From NCBI RefSeq assembly GCF_013322225.1, contig NZ_JAAMFB010000023.1, positions 56,725-120,724 of the forward strand: a DNA stretch of 64,000 nt, read 5' to 3'. Made by a program: the position numbers and the translations under genes. Below are positions 56,239 to 64,000 of this stretch, in pieces (positions within the stretch are counted from its first letter, which is position 1; every line of letters starts with the position of its first letter). The notes under the pieces were generated by a model. That model saw only the letters and a program-made list of their open reading frames with translations, was not told the origin of the DNA and ran no database searches. Source of the stretch: Agrobacterium larrymoorei (GTDB lineage: Bacteria; Pseudomonadota; Alphaproteobacteria; Rhizobiales; Rhizobiaceae).

Positions 56239-57192
56239 ATGAAATCAATTTCCCGACTGCTTCATCTCTCTGCAGGGTTTCTCCTGTCTGTGGCATGTTT
56301 TGCCAACACGGCGCATGCAAATGATGATGCCGCGTGCAAGACCATCCGCCTCAGCGACCCTGGCTGGACCGACATCACCGCAACAAATGGCACCGCTTCC
56401 TACATTCTGGAAGCGCTGGGCTACACGCCCAACGTCAAGACGCTATCGGTGCCGATCGGCTATCAGGCCATGAAAAACGGCGAGATCGACGTCTTTCTCG
56501 GTAACTGGATGCCCGCACAGAAAGCCTTCATCGATGATCTGAACTCTGCCAAGGCTGTGGAAGTCTTAGGCAAGAACCTTGAAGGCGCAAAGTTCACGCT
56601 GGCCGTGCCGACCTATGTGGCCGAAAAGGGCATCAAGAATTTCGCCGACTTGCAAAAGCATGCCGAGGAGTTCGACAGCAAGATTTACGGCATCGAACCC
56701 GGCGCACCTGCCAATCAAAACATCCAGAAAATGATCACTGCCAACGATTTCGGCCTCAAAGACTGGCAGGTTGTCGAGTCGGGCGAGCAGGCAATGCTGT
56801 CTCAGGTAGAGCGCGCTGAAAAGAACAAGCAGGCCATCGTCTTCCTTGCCTGGGCGCCGCATCCGATGAACGAGAAATTCAAGATCGAGTATCTTGCCGG
56901 TGGTGACGCTTATTTCGGGCCGAACTTCGGTGGTGCAGAAGTCTACACGCTTGCCCGCACCGGCTGGCCAGCGCAATGCCCGAATGCCGCAACGCTGTTC
57001 AAAAACATCAAGTTCAACATCAGCATGGAAAATCAGTTGATGGGCGCGATTCTCGGTGGTGAGGACGCAAAGGCTGCCGCCGGTACATGGCTGAAGGAAA
57101 ATCCAAAGGTACTGGACAGCTGGCTGAAAGGCGTGACCACGCTGGACGGAAAGCCGGGCGATGCTGCCGTGAAGACGGCTCTCGGCCTCTAA
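56239..57192 (+). CDS. choX: Choline ABC transporter substrate-binding protein
   Basis: The 317-residue protein has a signal peptide (ending TAHAN) and the ChoX/ProX-type fold, with CKTIRLSDPGWTDITATNG, VFLGNWMPAQ and AWAPHPMNEKF containing aromatic residues that form the cation box for the trimethylammonium group. It binds choline in the periplasm. The usual permease and ATPase genes (choW, choV) do not follow; betC begins 36 bases downstream and a terminator comes after it, so membrane components must be encoded elsewhere. Confidence 0.92.
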   Translation: MKSISRLLHLSAGFLLSVACFANTAHANDDAACKTIRLSDPGWTDITATNGTASYILEALGYTPNVKTLSVPIGYQAMKNGEIDVFLGNWMPAQKAFIDDLNSAKAVEVLGKNLEGAKFTLAVPTYVAEKGIKNFADLQKHAEEFDSKIYGIEPGAPANQNIQKMITANDFGLKDWQVVESGEQAMLSQVERAEKNKQAIVFLAWAPHPMNEKFKIEYLAGGDAYFGPNFGGAEVYTLARTGWPAQCPNAATLFKNIKFNISMENQLMGAILGGEDAKAAAGTWLKENPKVLDSWLKGVTTLDGKPGDAAVKTALGL

Positions 57193-57227
57193 TATACCCG
57201 ATGATCATATCCGCATTGGAGACCGGC

Positions 57228-58742
57228 GTGACGCGCCCGAATATTCTCATTCTCATGGTCGATCAGTTCAACGGGACGTTCTGCCCCGATGGCCCGGCCG
57301 ATTTTCTACATGCCCCGCATCTGAAAGCGCTGGCTGAACGCTCGGTGCGCTTTGCCAACACCTATACCGCAAGCCCGCTTTGCGCCCCCGCCCGAGCCTC
57401 CTTCATGTCCGGGCAGCTCCCGAGCCGCACCCGGGTCTACGACAACGCCGCAGAGTTCGCCTCGGATATTCCGACCTATGCGCACCATCTGAGATCGGCG
57501 GGCTACCACACCGCCCTTTCCGGCAAGATGCACTTCGTCGGCCCCGACCAGTTGCATGGCTTCGAAGAGCGGCTGACGACGGATATCTATCCTGCGGATT
57601 TCGGCTGGACGCCGGATTACACCAAGCCCGGCGAGCGGATCGACTGGTGGTATCACAATCTCGGCTCCGTGACCGGGGCGGGTGTTGCCGAAATTACCAA
57701 CCAGATGGAATATGACGACGAGGTTGCCTATAATGCGACGCGCAAGCTCTACGACCTTTCCCGCAGGCTGGACGACCGCCCATGGTGCCTGACCGTCAGC
57801 TTCACGCATCCGCACGATCCCTATGTCGCCCGACGCAAATATTGGGATCTGTACGAGGATTGCCCTGCGCTCGATCCAACCGTCGGCGCGCTGCCATTCG
57901 ATGAAATGGATCCCCACTCCAGACGTTTGCTGGACGCTTGCGACCATGAAAACTTCGACATCACGCCGGAGCATATCCGGCGCGCACGGCAGGGGTATTT
58001 CGCGAATATTTCTTATGTCGATGACAAGATCGGTGAAATCCTCGACGTGCTGAAACGCACGCGCATGGAAGACGACACTGTTGTCCTCTTCCTCTCCGAC
58101 CATGGCGACATGCTGGGTGAGCGCGGACTGTGGTTCAAGATGTGCTTCTTCGAAGGCTCGGCGCGTGTGCCGCTGATGATTTCAGCACCCGGCTGGGAGG
58201 TGCGAAAGGTCGATGATCCCGTCTCCACGCTGGATGTAACGCCGACGCTCTGCGCGTTGGCCGGTATCGACGTCGCCTCGCTTAAACCCTGGACGGACGG
58301 CGAGGATTTGAGCGGTCTGGCAGCAGGCACCGCATCACGCGGGCCGGTGCCGATGGAATACGCCGCCGAAGGCTCGATCGCGCCGCTGGTCGCTATTCTT
58401 GATGGTCGTTACAAGCTGACCGTATGCGAGGCCGATCCGCCGATGCTGTTCGACCTGGAGAGCGATCCGAACGAGTTGGTCAATCTTAGCGATGACCCGC
58501 AACATGCGCAGACACTGGCCGCCCTGATGATGCAGGTGAATGCACGGTGGAATTTCGCCACCTTCGACGCCGCCGTGCGCGAAAGCCAGGCCCGGCGCTG
58601 GGTAGTCTACAAGGCGCTGCGCAACGGGCAATATTATCCCTGGGACTACCAGCCGCTGCAAAGGGCCTCAGAGCGATACATGCGCAACCACATGGACTTG
58701 AACGTGCTGGAGGAGAACCAGCGGTACCCGCGCGGGGAGTGA
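57228..58742 (+). CDS. betC: Choline-sulfatase
   Basis: GTG57228 has GGAG seven bases upstream and gives 504 residues, the normal BetC length; ATG57201 and the frame from 57087 lack a ribosome site. The sulfatase signature LCAPARASFMSG has Cys52, which is converted to formylglycine. Metal ligands lie in ILMVDQFNG and LSDHGDMLGERGLWFK. The C-terminal tail characteristic of choline sulfatases is present (WDYQPLQRASERYMRNH). It hydrolyses choline-O-sulfate to choline and sulfate for betaine synthesis or as carbon and sulfur source. Confidence 0.95.
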   Translation: MTRPNILILMVDQFNGTFCPDGPADFLHAPHLKALAERSVRFANTYTASPLCAPARASFMSGQLPSRTRVYDNAAEFASDIPTYAHHLRSAGYHTALSGKMHFVGPDQLHGFEERLTTDIYPADFGWTPDYTKPGERIDWWYHNLGSVTGAGVAEITNQMEYDDEVAYNATRKLYDLSRRLDDRPWCLTVSFTHPHDPYVARRKYWDLYEDCPALDPTVGALPFDEMDPHSRRLLDACDHENFDITPEHIRRARQGYFANISYVDDKIGEILDVLKRTRMEDDTVVLFLSDHGDMLGERGLWFKMCFFEGSARVPLMISAPGWEVRKVDDPVSTLDVTPTLCALAGIDVASLKPWTDGEDLSGLAAGTASRGPVPMEYAAEGSIAPLVAILDGRYKLTVCEADPPMLFDLESDPNELVNLSDDPQHAQTLAALMMQVNARWNFATFDAAVRESQARRWVVYKALRNGQYYPWDYQPLQRASERYMRNHMDLNVLEENQRYPRGE

Positions 58743-58756
58743 GAAAAGCCGACACC

Positions 58757-58791
58757 GCCCTCCTCCCTGTGCTTGTCACATGGAGGAGGGC
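58757..58791. terminator. Bidirectional terminator after betC
   Basis: GCCCTCCTCC (58757-58766) pairs perfectly with GGAGGAGGGC (58782-58791). It lies between convergent betC and the CobW-type gene. Confidence 0.75.
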
Positions 58792-58805
58792 TCTATCAAT
58801 TCAGC

Positions 58806-59963
58806 TCAAAACCGCATGCCCGGAACAGCCAGCGGATTATCCATCATCGCCTGACTATCCGGCCTATCTATACCCGCCGTTCCAGTGAAGGCTGCGAAGA
58901 GGTCCTTTACGAATACCTCCGGCAAATCCTTGGTGATCAGCACCATGCGGGTGCGGCGATCCGCCGGGTCTGGCCATGCCGCCAGACGCTGTGGCGGGTG
59001 GAAAATGGATTGTACGCCGTGCAGCACCAGAGGCCGATCCGGCCTATCGGAAAGCTGCACGATGGCCTTCATGCGCAAGAACTTTTCGCCATGGGCCGAA
59101 CGCAGCAAATCCACGAACATTTCGATGGCCACCGGATCGATGGGGCGATCATGCAGGATGGAAAAAGAGCGGATTGATGCGTTGTGGCGGTTTACATCAT
59201 GGTGGTGGTGGCCGCCATGGTCATGGGCTTGGTCATGATGATGTTCAAGAGCGTGATGATCCTCGTGCTGATGGTGGTGGCCATCGTCATGGGCGGCCTC
59301 TTCGCCCAGCCAGCGGCTGACATCGGCGCTCTTGCTTTCAAAATCATACAGGCCATTGTCCAGCAGATCGGTAGCCTTCCAGTCTTCGCGGTCGCCATCC
59401 TCGACTGCCGCACGTGGATTGAGGTCCGCAAGCTTCACCTTTAGCGCGGCAATACCTTCGGCATTCGCAAGCTTCCGCTTCGTCAGCACCAGTCGGTCGG
59501 CCACGGCCACCTGCTTGACCGCCTCTTCGTGGTTTTCCAGCGTGGCGGAGCCATTGACCGCATCCACCACGGTAATCATGCCGTTCAGCGCGAAACTCTG
59601 TGCGATGACCGGATTTCCCATGATCGACTGCATCACCGGTGCCGGGTCGGCAAGGCCAGTGGTCTCAATGACGACGCGCTTGACCGGCTTCAGCCGACCG
59701 GTCTGGATTCCATCCATCAACTCGGCCAGTGTATCGACAAGCTCGCCGCGCACGGTGCAGCAGAGACAGCCTTCCGCAAGCTCGATGATGCCGTCACCAG
59801 AACGCTCCACCAGCAGGTGATCGATGCTCACATCACCAAATTCATTGATGATAATTGCCGCGTCCGACATGGACGGATCTTTGAGAAGCTGGTTCAGCAG
59901 CGTCGATTTGCCAGCACCGAGAAAACCGGTGAGGATGGAGACGGGAATTCGTTCGAATGCCAT
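58806..59963 (-). CDS. CobW/COG0523 family GTPase, putative metal chaperone
   Basis: This 385-residue protein has Walker A GFLGAGKST, the metal-binding CxCC motif in EGCLCCTVRGE, Walker B-type ETTGLADP and a long His-rich loop at about residues 225-260. The C-terminal CobW domain has RMKAIVQLSDRPDRPLVLHGVQ. Such GTPases deliver zinc, cobalt or other metals. At the guanine-specificity site the usual (N/T)KxD reads TKRK, so the conserved Asp is missing in the gene as given. It is not next to cobalamin genes, so a zinc role is more likely. Confidence 0.9.
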   Translation of the reverse strand: MAFERIPVSILTGFLGAGKSTLLNQLLKDPSMSDAAIIINEFGDVSIDHLLVERSGDGIIELAEGCLCCTVRGELVDTLAELMDGIQTGRLKPVKRVVIETTGLADPAPVMQSIMGNPVIAQSFALNGMITVVDAVNGSATLENHEEAVKQVAVADRLVLTKRKLANAEGIAALKVKLADLNPRAAVEDGDREDWKATDLLDNGLYDFESKSADVSRWLGEEAAHDDGHHHQHEDHHALEHHHDQAHDHGGHHHHDVNRHNASIRSFSILHDRPIDPVAIEMFVDLLRSAHGEKFLRMKAIVQLSDRPDRPLVLHGVQSIFHPPQRLAAWPDPADRRTRMVLITKDLPEVFVKDLFAAFTGTAGIDRPDSQAMMDNPLAVPGMRF

Positions 59964-60049
59964 GGATAGCCTGCGTCGTTACAACATTACATCTAGCTGC
60001 TGGTTTTATATCAGCATATTACGAAAACGACAGCACCGATTTGATGAAC

Positions 60050-60081
60050 CGAAAAAGAGGCTCGCCCGAAATGACGAGCCG
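60050..60081 (-). terminator. Terminator of the D,D-carboxypeptidase gene
   Basis: On the minus strand GGCTCG and CGAGCC form a stem (60059-60064 with 60075-60080), followed by TCTTTTT. Confidence 0.75.
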
Positions 60082-60095
60082 CGGAATTCGAGGTA

Positions 60096-61202
60096 TTAAA
60101 ACGCCGGGCGCGGAATAGGGATTGGCACATCTGCCACGTCTACCGAGCCTTTGGCATTCGAGGCGACGGCTTCAGTGCCGGGGATCAGGCCCGCGAAGGA
60201 ATAGACCGGGGGGCGGGTCATTTCGTGCACGTAAGGCGACTTGATAATCATCCGGCCTGCCTCGTCACGGCTTTCGCTGCGTACTTTCGCGGCTTTCGGA
60301 TTACAGATTTCCTTGCTGAGATCGTTCATCGTCAAAGTATCGCCATAGGGTGCAAGCGAGGCCAGCGAAACGCCTTGCCCCGAAGGCGCCGTCAGCCCCA
60401 GTTGCAGCAATTCAGCAGATTCGTCGGTGCGACCCGCAAGGCTGTCGGAACCCAGTACGATGGAAATCACCTGGCGACCGTTGCGCATGGCCGAGGAGAC
60501 CTGATTGAAACCGGAAGCGCAGATGAACCCCGTCTTCATGCCATTGGCACCTTCGAAGCGACCGACCAGCATGTTGTAATTGGCATAATTTTTCTTGCCG
60601 GTGGTGACGCCTTCCAACGCGAAGTAACCTGCATATTCAGGAAATTCACGTTTGATAATGAGGGCGAGCACAGCGAGATCCCGTGCGGTGGTATACTGCC
60701 CGGCCCCCGGCAAACCGTTCGGGTTGATGTAATGGGTGGACGACATGCCAAGCCGTGCCGCCTGCGCATTCATTTGCGAAACGAAGTTCGCCTCGCTGCC
60801 CCCGACAGTCTCTGCAATGGCGACGGCCACATCATTCGCAGACTTGATGAGAAGCAGTTTCAAAGCGCTATCCAGCGTCAGCTTCGAACCTGCCTTGAAA
60901 TACATCTTGCTGGCAGGTTGATCGGCTGCGTGTTTGCTCATCACCACTTCCGTATCGGGGCTGAGCCTGCCGGACTTCATGGCGCTGAATGCGATATAAG
61001 CCGTCATCAGCTTCGTCAGCGAGGCGGGATACCACTTGCGGAAGGCTTCCTGATGCGAGATCACCTTGCCGCTTTTCACGTCCACCACCATCTTCGGATT
61101 AGCGTACGCAAACGATGTCATCGCCAGAACGCTGGCAGTCAGGGCGGCAACGGTTTTGACGAGCCGTCCGGCGGCTCGCTGGGTTCTGCGTTCGTCTTGC
61201 AA
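60096..61202 (-). CDS. D-alanyl-D-alanine carboxypeptidase (PBP5/6 type)
   Basis: The catalytic motifs of the S11 family are intact: SxxK in YPASLTKLM, SxN in IKSANDVAVA and KTG in NGMKTGFICASG. A signal peptide (VAALTASVLAMTSFAYA) precedes the mature domain. TTG61202 is chosen because AGGA lies six bases upstream; TTG61244 would add 14 residues, and no ATG fits. The enzyme trims the terminal D-Ala from peptidoglycan pentapeptides. The C-terminal part is Pro/Ala-rich and lacks an obvious amphipathic membrane anchor. Confidence 0.92.
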   Translation of the reverse strand: MQDERRTQRAAGRLVKTVAALTASVLAMTSFAYANPKMVVDVKSGKVISHQEAFRKWYPASLTKLMTAYIAFSAMKSGRLSPDTEVVMSKHAADQPASKMYFKAGSKLTLDSALKLLLIKSANDVAVAIAETVGGSEANFVSQMNAQAARLGMSSTHYINPNGLPGAGQYTTARDLAVLALIIKREFPEYAGYFALEGVTTGKKNYANYNMLVGRFEGANGMKTGFICASGFNQVSSAMRNGRQVISIVLGSDSLAGRTDESAELLQLGLTAPSGQGVSLASLAPYGDTLTMNDLSKEICNPKAAKVRSESRDEAGRMIIKSPYVHEMTRPPVYSFAGLIPGTEAVASNAKGSVDVADVPIPIPRPAF

Positions 61203-61364
61203 GGCGTGTCCTCGAATTCCCGTCTCAAGCTTCGGGATTTGCAATAGTCACCATATATGTCCTAGCAATGGCAAAGTCCGTTGATTGCGTCAATTATGCG
61301 GCGCAATATCTGTGATACAGAACTGCGATTCACAATGCCGCAAATGGAAGTCAGGAATTTTCGA

Positions 61365-62528
61365 ATGCCGATTTTGAACAGAGCCGCCGAATTACAACAG
61401 GAAGTCAGCGAGTGGCGGCGCCATCTTCATGAGAATCCGGAGATTCTCTACGATGTCCATGAAACGGCGGCGTTCGTGGCAGGAAAGCTGAAATCTTTTG
61501 GCGTTGACGAGATCGTGACTGGCATCGGCCGCACCGGGGTGGTGGGTCTCATCCATGGTCGCACCAGGCAGGGACGCACCATAGGTCTGCGTGCAGATAT
61601 GGACGCGCTGCCAATCCTGGAGGAAACCGGCGCTGCGTGGGCGTCGAAGACACCGGGCAAGATGCACGCCTGCGGCCATGATGGGCACACCGCCATGCTG
61701 CTAGGCGCAGCGAAATATCTAAGTGAAACCCGAAATTTCGTCGGATCGGTAGCCCTGATCTTCCAGCCTGCGGAAGAGGGCGGCGCGGGGGCGCTGGCTA
61801 TGGTCGAAGATGGCTTGATGGACCGTTTCGGCGTGGATGAAGTTTACGGCATGCACAATATGCCTGGCATTCCGCTGGGTACCTTCGCCATTCGCAAGGG
61901 CGGCATCATGGCGGCACCGGACAAGTTCTCGATTACCGTCAAAGGCCGAGGCGGGCATGCCGCGCAGCCGCACCGCACCGTTGACCCGATTACCATCGGC
62001 GCGCAGATCGTCAGCAATCTCCAGATGATCGCATCCCGCAATGCCGATCCAATTCGTTCCGTCGTGGTTTCCGTCACACGCTTTCAGGCTGGCTCCAGCC
62101 ATAACATCATCCCTAATGAAGCCTTGATAGCCGGAACGGTGCGAACGCTGGATGAAGACGTCCGCGACATGGCCGAAGCGCGCATCAAGCAAATGGCAGA
62201 AGGCATTGCGCTGGCCAACGGCGCGCAAGCCGAAGCATCTTACGAAAGATACTGTCCTGTGACAGTCAACCACGCGGTCGAGACCGATTACGCCATTCGC
62301 ATCGCGCAAGACGTGGCTGGCGAAAGCAACGTGGACCCGGACGTCGATCCGTCCATGGCAGGCGAGGATTTCTCATACATGCTGCGCGAAAGACCGGGCG
62401 CATTCATCTTCCTCGGTAATGGCGAAAGTGCGGGCTTGCATAACCCGAGCTATGACTTCAACGACGAAGCCATCGCCTACGGAATATCCTACTGGGTCAA
62501 ACTGGTGGAACAACGGTTAAGTACGTGA
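61365..62528 (+). CDS. M20-family amidohydrolase (hippurate hydrolase/N-acyl amino acid type)
   Basis: From ATG61365, with AGGA eight bases upstream, the product is 387 residues. The metal centre is visible as MHACGHDGHTAMLLGA and PAEEGGAGA, and a C-terminal His-type ligand region in DPSMAGEDFSYML. The lid/dimerisation domain lies at about 185-300. Family members release an amino acid from an N-acyl derivative or hydrolyse hippurate or indole-acetyl conjugates; which one cannot be told. It stands alone. Confidence 0.9.
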   Translation: MPILNRAAELQQEVSEWRRHLHENPEILYDVHETAAFVAGKLKSFGVDEIVTGIGRTGVVGLIHGRTRQGRTIGLRADMDALPILEETGAAWASKTPGKMHACGHDGHTAMLLGAAKYLSETRNFVGSVALIFQPAEEGGAGALAMVEDGLMDRFGVDEVYGMHNMPGIPLGTFAIRKGGIMAAPDKFSITVKGRGGHAAQPHRTVDPITIGAQIVSNLQMIASRNADPIRSVVVSVTRFQAGSSHNIIPNEALIAGTVRTLDEDVRDMAEARIKQMAEGIALANGAQAEASYERYCPVTVNHAVETDYAIRIAQDVAGESNVDPDVDPSMAGEDFSYMLRERPGAFIFLGNGESAGLHNPSYDFNDEAIAYGISYWVKLVEQRLST

Positions 62529-62915
62529 AACTAGAATATTGCGAATGAAACGCTGGCGCTTGCACAAGCAGGTTGATCCTTTGGGATCGCTGCGCTAAAA
62601 GCGCAGGCGTGTGTCCACGTAGCTCAGCAGGATAGAGCACCTTTCATAGTGTGAAAGTTTACTGGTCGAGCAGAATCCTCAGCACAGCAGGCTGACGACG
62701 GACCAGTAAATTTACTGCCGCGCCTTGAGACCGAAAATTGGTCGCGCATTCTAGGGAATCTGGTGGGCAACCCCACCGGTAGAGCCAATCAAAATGCTTC
62801 CCCGCAAATCTGATGTTCGAATCGTTGATCTTACCCTTTAATGCAAATCGCCGTTGGCGCTGGGGTGTTGATCTTCGGCATAGCATGGGTTACGAACCAA
62901 CTTGAAAGAAGGTTT
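62529..62915. other. Gene-poor, hairpin-rich region before split tRNA
   Basis: No protein gene is supported. Besides the tRNA-like fragment at 62613-62640, the region holds a CTTTC/GAAAG stem (62641-62657, seven-base loop), a perfect ten-base stem TTTACTGGTC (62658-62667) with GACCAGTAAA (62701-62710), GACC/GGTC (62729-62743), a GGTGGG-CAAC-CCCACC hairpin near 62762, and a T-loop-like GTTCGAATC at 62815-62823. It looks like a transcribed or formerly transcribed structured RNA. Confidence 0.55.
62613..62640 (+). pseudogene. 5' half of a tRNA-Arg gene (relic duplicate)
   Basis: Bases 62613-62640 (GTCCACGTAGCTCAGC and onward to GAGCAC) equal the first 28 bases of the intact tRNA-Arg at 62916-62943 except for one substitution (G for A at the seventh base). 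Similarity stops at the boundary of D-arm and anticodon arm. No matching 3' acceptor strand CGTGGAC is found nearby, so this is not a functional tRNA as it stands. Confidence 0.7.
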
Positions 62916-63228
62916 GTCCACATAGCTCAGCAGGATAGAGCACAGGATTCCTGGTTGCAAAATTGGGGGCTGTATTCCGAAAGGTTGCAGTCGATCTACT
63001 CAAATTCGGGGAACGCTTCGCTGGACTATCAGCATGCCAATCCCGAGCCAAGCTTCGGAGAAATCCGTCGAAGGTGTAGAGACTGGATGGGTAGCACCTA
63101 AAGGCTCCGGCCCATGGTGAAGGGACAGTCCAGACCACGAACGCGCCCACCCGAAAGGTGGGACGGCGGCGAAAGCCGAAGTGGTATGAATCCTGGGGTC
63201 GGAGGTTCGAATCCTCTTGTGGACACCA
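62916..63228 (+). tRNA. tRNA-Arg (CCU anticodon), split by a group I intron
   Basis: The 5' exon (62916-62952) has acceptor strand GTCCACA, D-stem GCTC/GAGC, anticodon stem CAGGA and loop TT-CCT. The 3' exon (63189-63228) completes the loop with AA, then TCCTG, variable bases, T-arm GGAGG-TTCGAAT-CCTCT, acceptor strand TGTGGAC, discriminator A and encoded CCA. The acceptor stem pairs over all seven positions. Removal of the intron gives a normal tRNA reading AGG. A tRNA-Arg(CCU) with a self-splicing intron in this loop is known from Agrobacterium tumefaciens. Confidence 0.93.
62953..63188 (+). ncRNA. Group I self-splicing intron in tRNA-Arg(CCU)
   Basis: The 236-base intron follows anticodon base T62952 and ends in G63188, the required terminal guanosine. 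An internal guide GGGGG at 62965-62969 pairs with exon bases TTCCT, with the U-G wobble at the splice site (P1). The core R-type sequence ACAGTCCAGACC lies near 63124-63135 and a P9-type hairpin CCCACC-CGAAA-GGTGGG near 63147. There is no room for a homing endonuclease gene. Size and location fit subgroup IC3. Confidence 0.88.
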
Positions 63229-63963
63229 CTTCCTCGCGACGCTAGGAGCAGGGTCCATCAACCTTTGATTGCGGTTCGTTGGTTTGTCGCTGTGATCGTT
63301 GTTGTGGACATTCCGCTCCGATAAATATGTCCGAGCTATCTGCCAGTGCCTTCTCTCTGGGCATCACGGCTTGCCTCTCTATGTCGGTGAAGGTGCGAAG
63401 CACCTTTTAAGAGTCAGCAGCCTTATACGGATTAAGGTTCAATAGGAGGTTTCAGCTTTCCAAGGTAATGAACCAGGGCGTAGTTGCGCACGTAAATGCT
63501 ACATTCCGCGCAGGATGGGTAGCAGAGCAACTCCAGACTGCGCAAGGCCTCCAATTTGCTGGGAACTTCAGAGACACAGAGATGACATGCGAACAACTCT
63601 TCAGCAGCGCCACAGCTCGGTCAGCCCATGTGTTTGGTGAAACCTGATCTAACAAGAAATGGATCACAACCAAGCAGCAGTAAAGTCGGTCCAGCTTCGT
63701 CTATTATTTTCCGTGGAGACATTACTTACCGTTGAACGACCCAGTCTTGAATTTATCTCGTTATGGGTTTCTGAACAAGGAACAGACTTTTTTCGTCTTA
63801 ATGAAAAACGAACAACTAAGTATTGCAATTTTTGCAATTCGTTCCCACTTTCTTTCCGTAGTATATGACGGAGAAGTTGAGAGGTGGCTCGGAAAATCTG
63901 CACAGCTAGGATAAGTGGAATTTCTGCCTGACTTCAGCTTAAATGCTGAGAACAGGAGATACC
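63229..63963. other. Gene-poor region between tRNA and IS element
   Basis: No protein family can be recognised. Short open frames (60-80 codons) at 63452-63914 have unrelated, composition-driven sequences. Base composition becomes more AT-rich after 63650, and the last 100 bases contain the ribosome site (AACAGGAG) of the transposase at the edge. The stretch looks like decayed or intergenic accessory DNA downstream of a tRNA. Confidence 0.4.
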
Positions 63964-64000
63964 ATGACGAGACGACCGCGCCGGAACCATAGCCCGGCTT
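63964..64000 (+). CDS. IS3-family transposase OrfA, first 12 codons (runs off right edge)
   Basis: ATG63964 after CAGGAG opens MTRRPRRNHSPA, which matches the usual N-terminus of IS3-family OrfA proteins that continue with a helix-turn-helix (MTRRPRRNHSPAFKAKVA type). Only 37 bases are visible, so subgroup and completeness are unknown. The left inverted repeat should lie within the preceding 80 bases, but I could not place it. Confidence 0.55.
   Translation, partial: MTRRPRRNHSPA

Noticed and set aside
57087..57227. Extended start of betC overlapping choX
   Set aside because: The 47 extra residues are choX read in another frame; GTG57228 has a proper GGAG and gives the normal sulfatase N-terminus.
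62890..63261. 123-codon open frame on the minus strand across the split tRNA
   Set aside because: It is antisense to the tRNA exons and intron. The CPQEDSNLRPQDS type of peptide is a well-known false annotation produced by tRNA genes.

Overview
The window looks like a secondary replicon of an alphaproteobacterium of the Agrobacterium/Rhizobium lineage. The lineage call rests on a tRNA-Arg(CCU) gene split by a group I intron in its anticodon loop (a known Agrobacterium feature), a choline-sulfate module with its LysR regulator, clustered rfbCBDA, GGAAC-type general-stress promoters and two-component and export proteins of rhizobial type. Species and replicon are inference. Genes are dense, and most operons are joined by ATGA or TTGA overlaps.

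Layout. 1-1301: N-terminal part of a secreted haem peroxidase that runs off the left edge. 1780-3891: convergent NarL-type histidine kinase and response regulator. 4331-12699: a compact cluster built round pteridine/flavin-type enzymes. On the minus strand lie a RibA-like GTP cyclohydrolase II, a CDP-alcohol phosphotransferase and an FkbM methyltransferase. Divergent from these, on the plus strand, lie a BchC-like dehydrogenase, a PTPS/QueD homologue that lacks its catalytic residues, a GT4 glycosyltransferase and a methyltransferase. A cytochrome b561 and a RibD reductase domain converge on that arm. I read this as a dedicated pathway to an undescribed modified pteridine- or flavin-like product. 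12885-18414: exported protein, Crp regulator, and a stress block (manganese catalase pseudogene, SDR, DUF883-like, DUF1206) with three matching GGAAC-N16-TGTT promoters. 18645-21674: pntAB. 21862-26711: GT21-like lipid glycosyltransferase and the dTDP-L-rhamnose operon. 26785-29094: cystine-type ABC importer. 29431-31614: katG.

32574-38874 is the second main item: a minus-strand run of type III secretion-like genes. In transcription order it holds a harpin/pectate-lyase (HrpW-type) protein, a short secretin N-terminal protein (RhcC1-like), an SctO-like coiled coil, a needle-like 67-residue protein, SctD, SctV and a protein with four amphipathic helices. No ATPase, SctRSTU, SctJ, SctQ or secretin pore gene is present in the window. 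The first and last proteins share an N-terminal RxESPFxxGP motif that may be a recognition signal.

39280-44225: TetR regulator and RND efflux pump. 44408-45298: FMN riboswitch and ribB, the housekeeping riboflavin gene that contrasts with the riboswitch-free ribA-like gene at 6885. 45404-55168: mostly housekeeping genes (ChaC, DUF2125, a P-loop/methyltransferase fusion, TyrA-type dehydrogenase, hisC, gloB, cupin, DUF3108, rpmB, YhhQ transporter). 55213-58742: choline-sulfate regulator, choX and betC. 58806-62528: CobW-type GTPase, D,D-carboxypeptidase and M20 amidohydrolase. 62529-64000: gene-poor DNA with a tRNA relic, the intron-split tRNA-Arg and the start of an IS3-type transposase, probably the edge of an accessory region.
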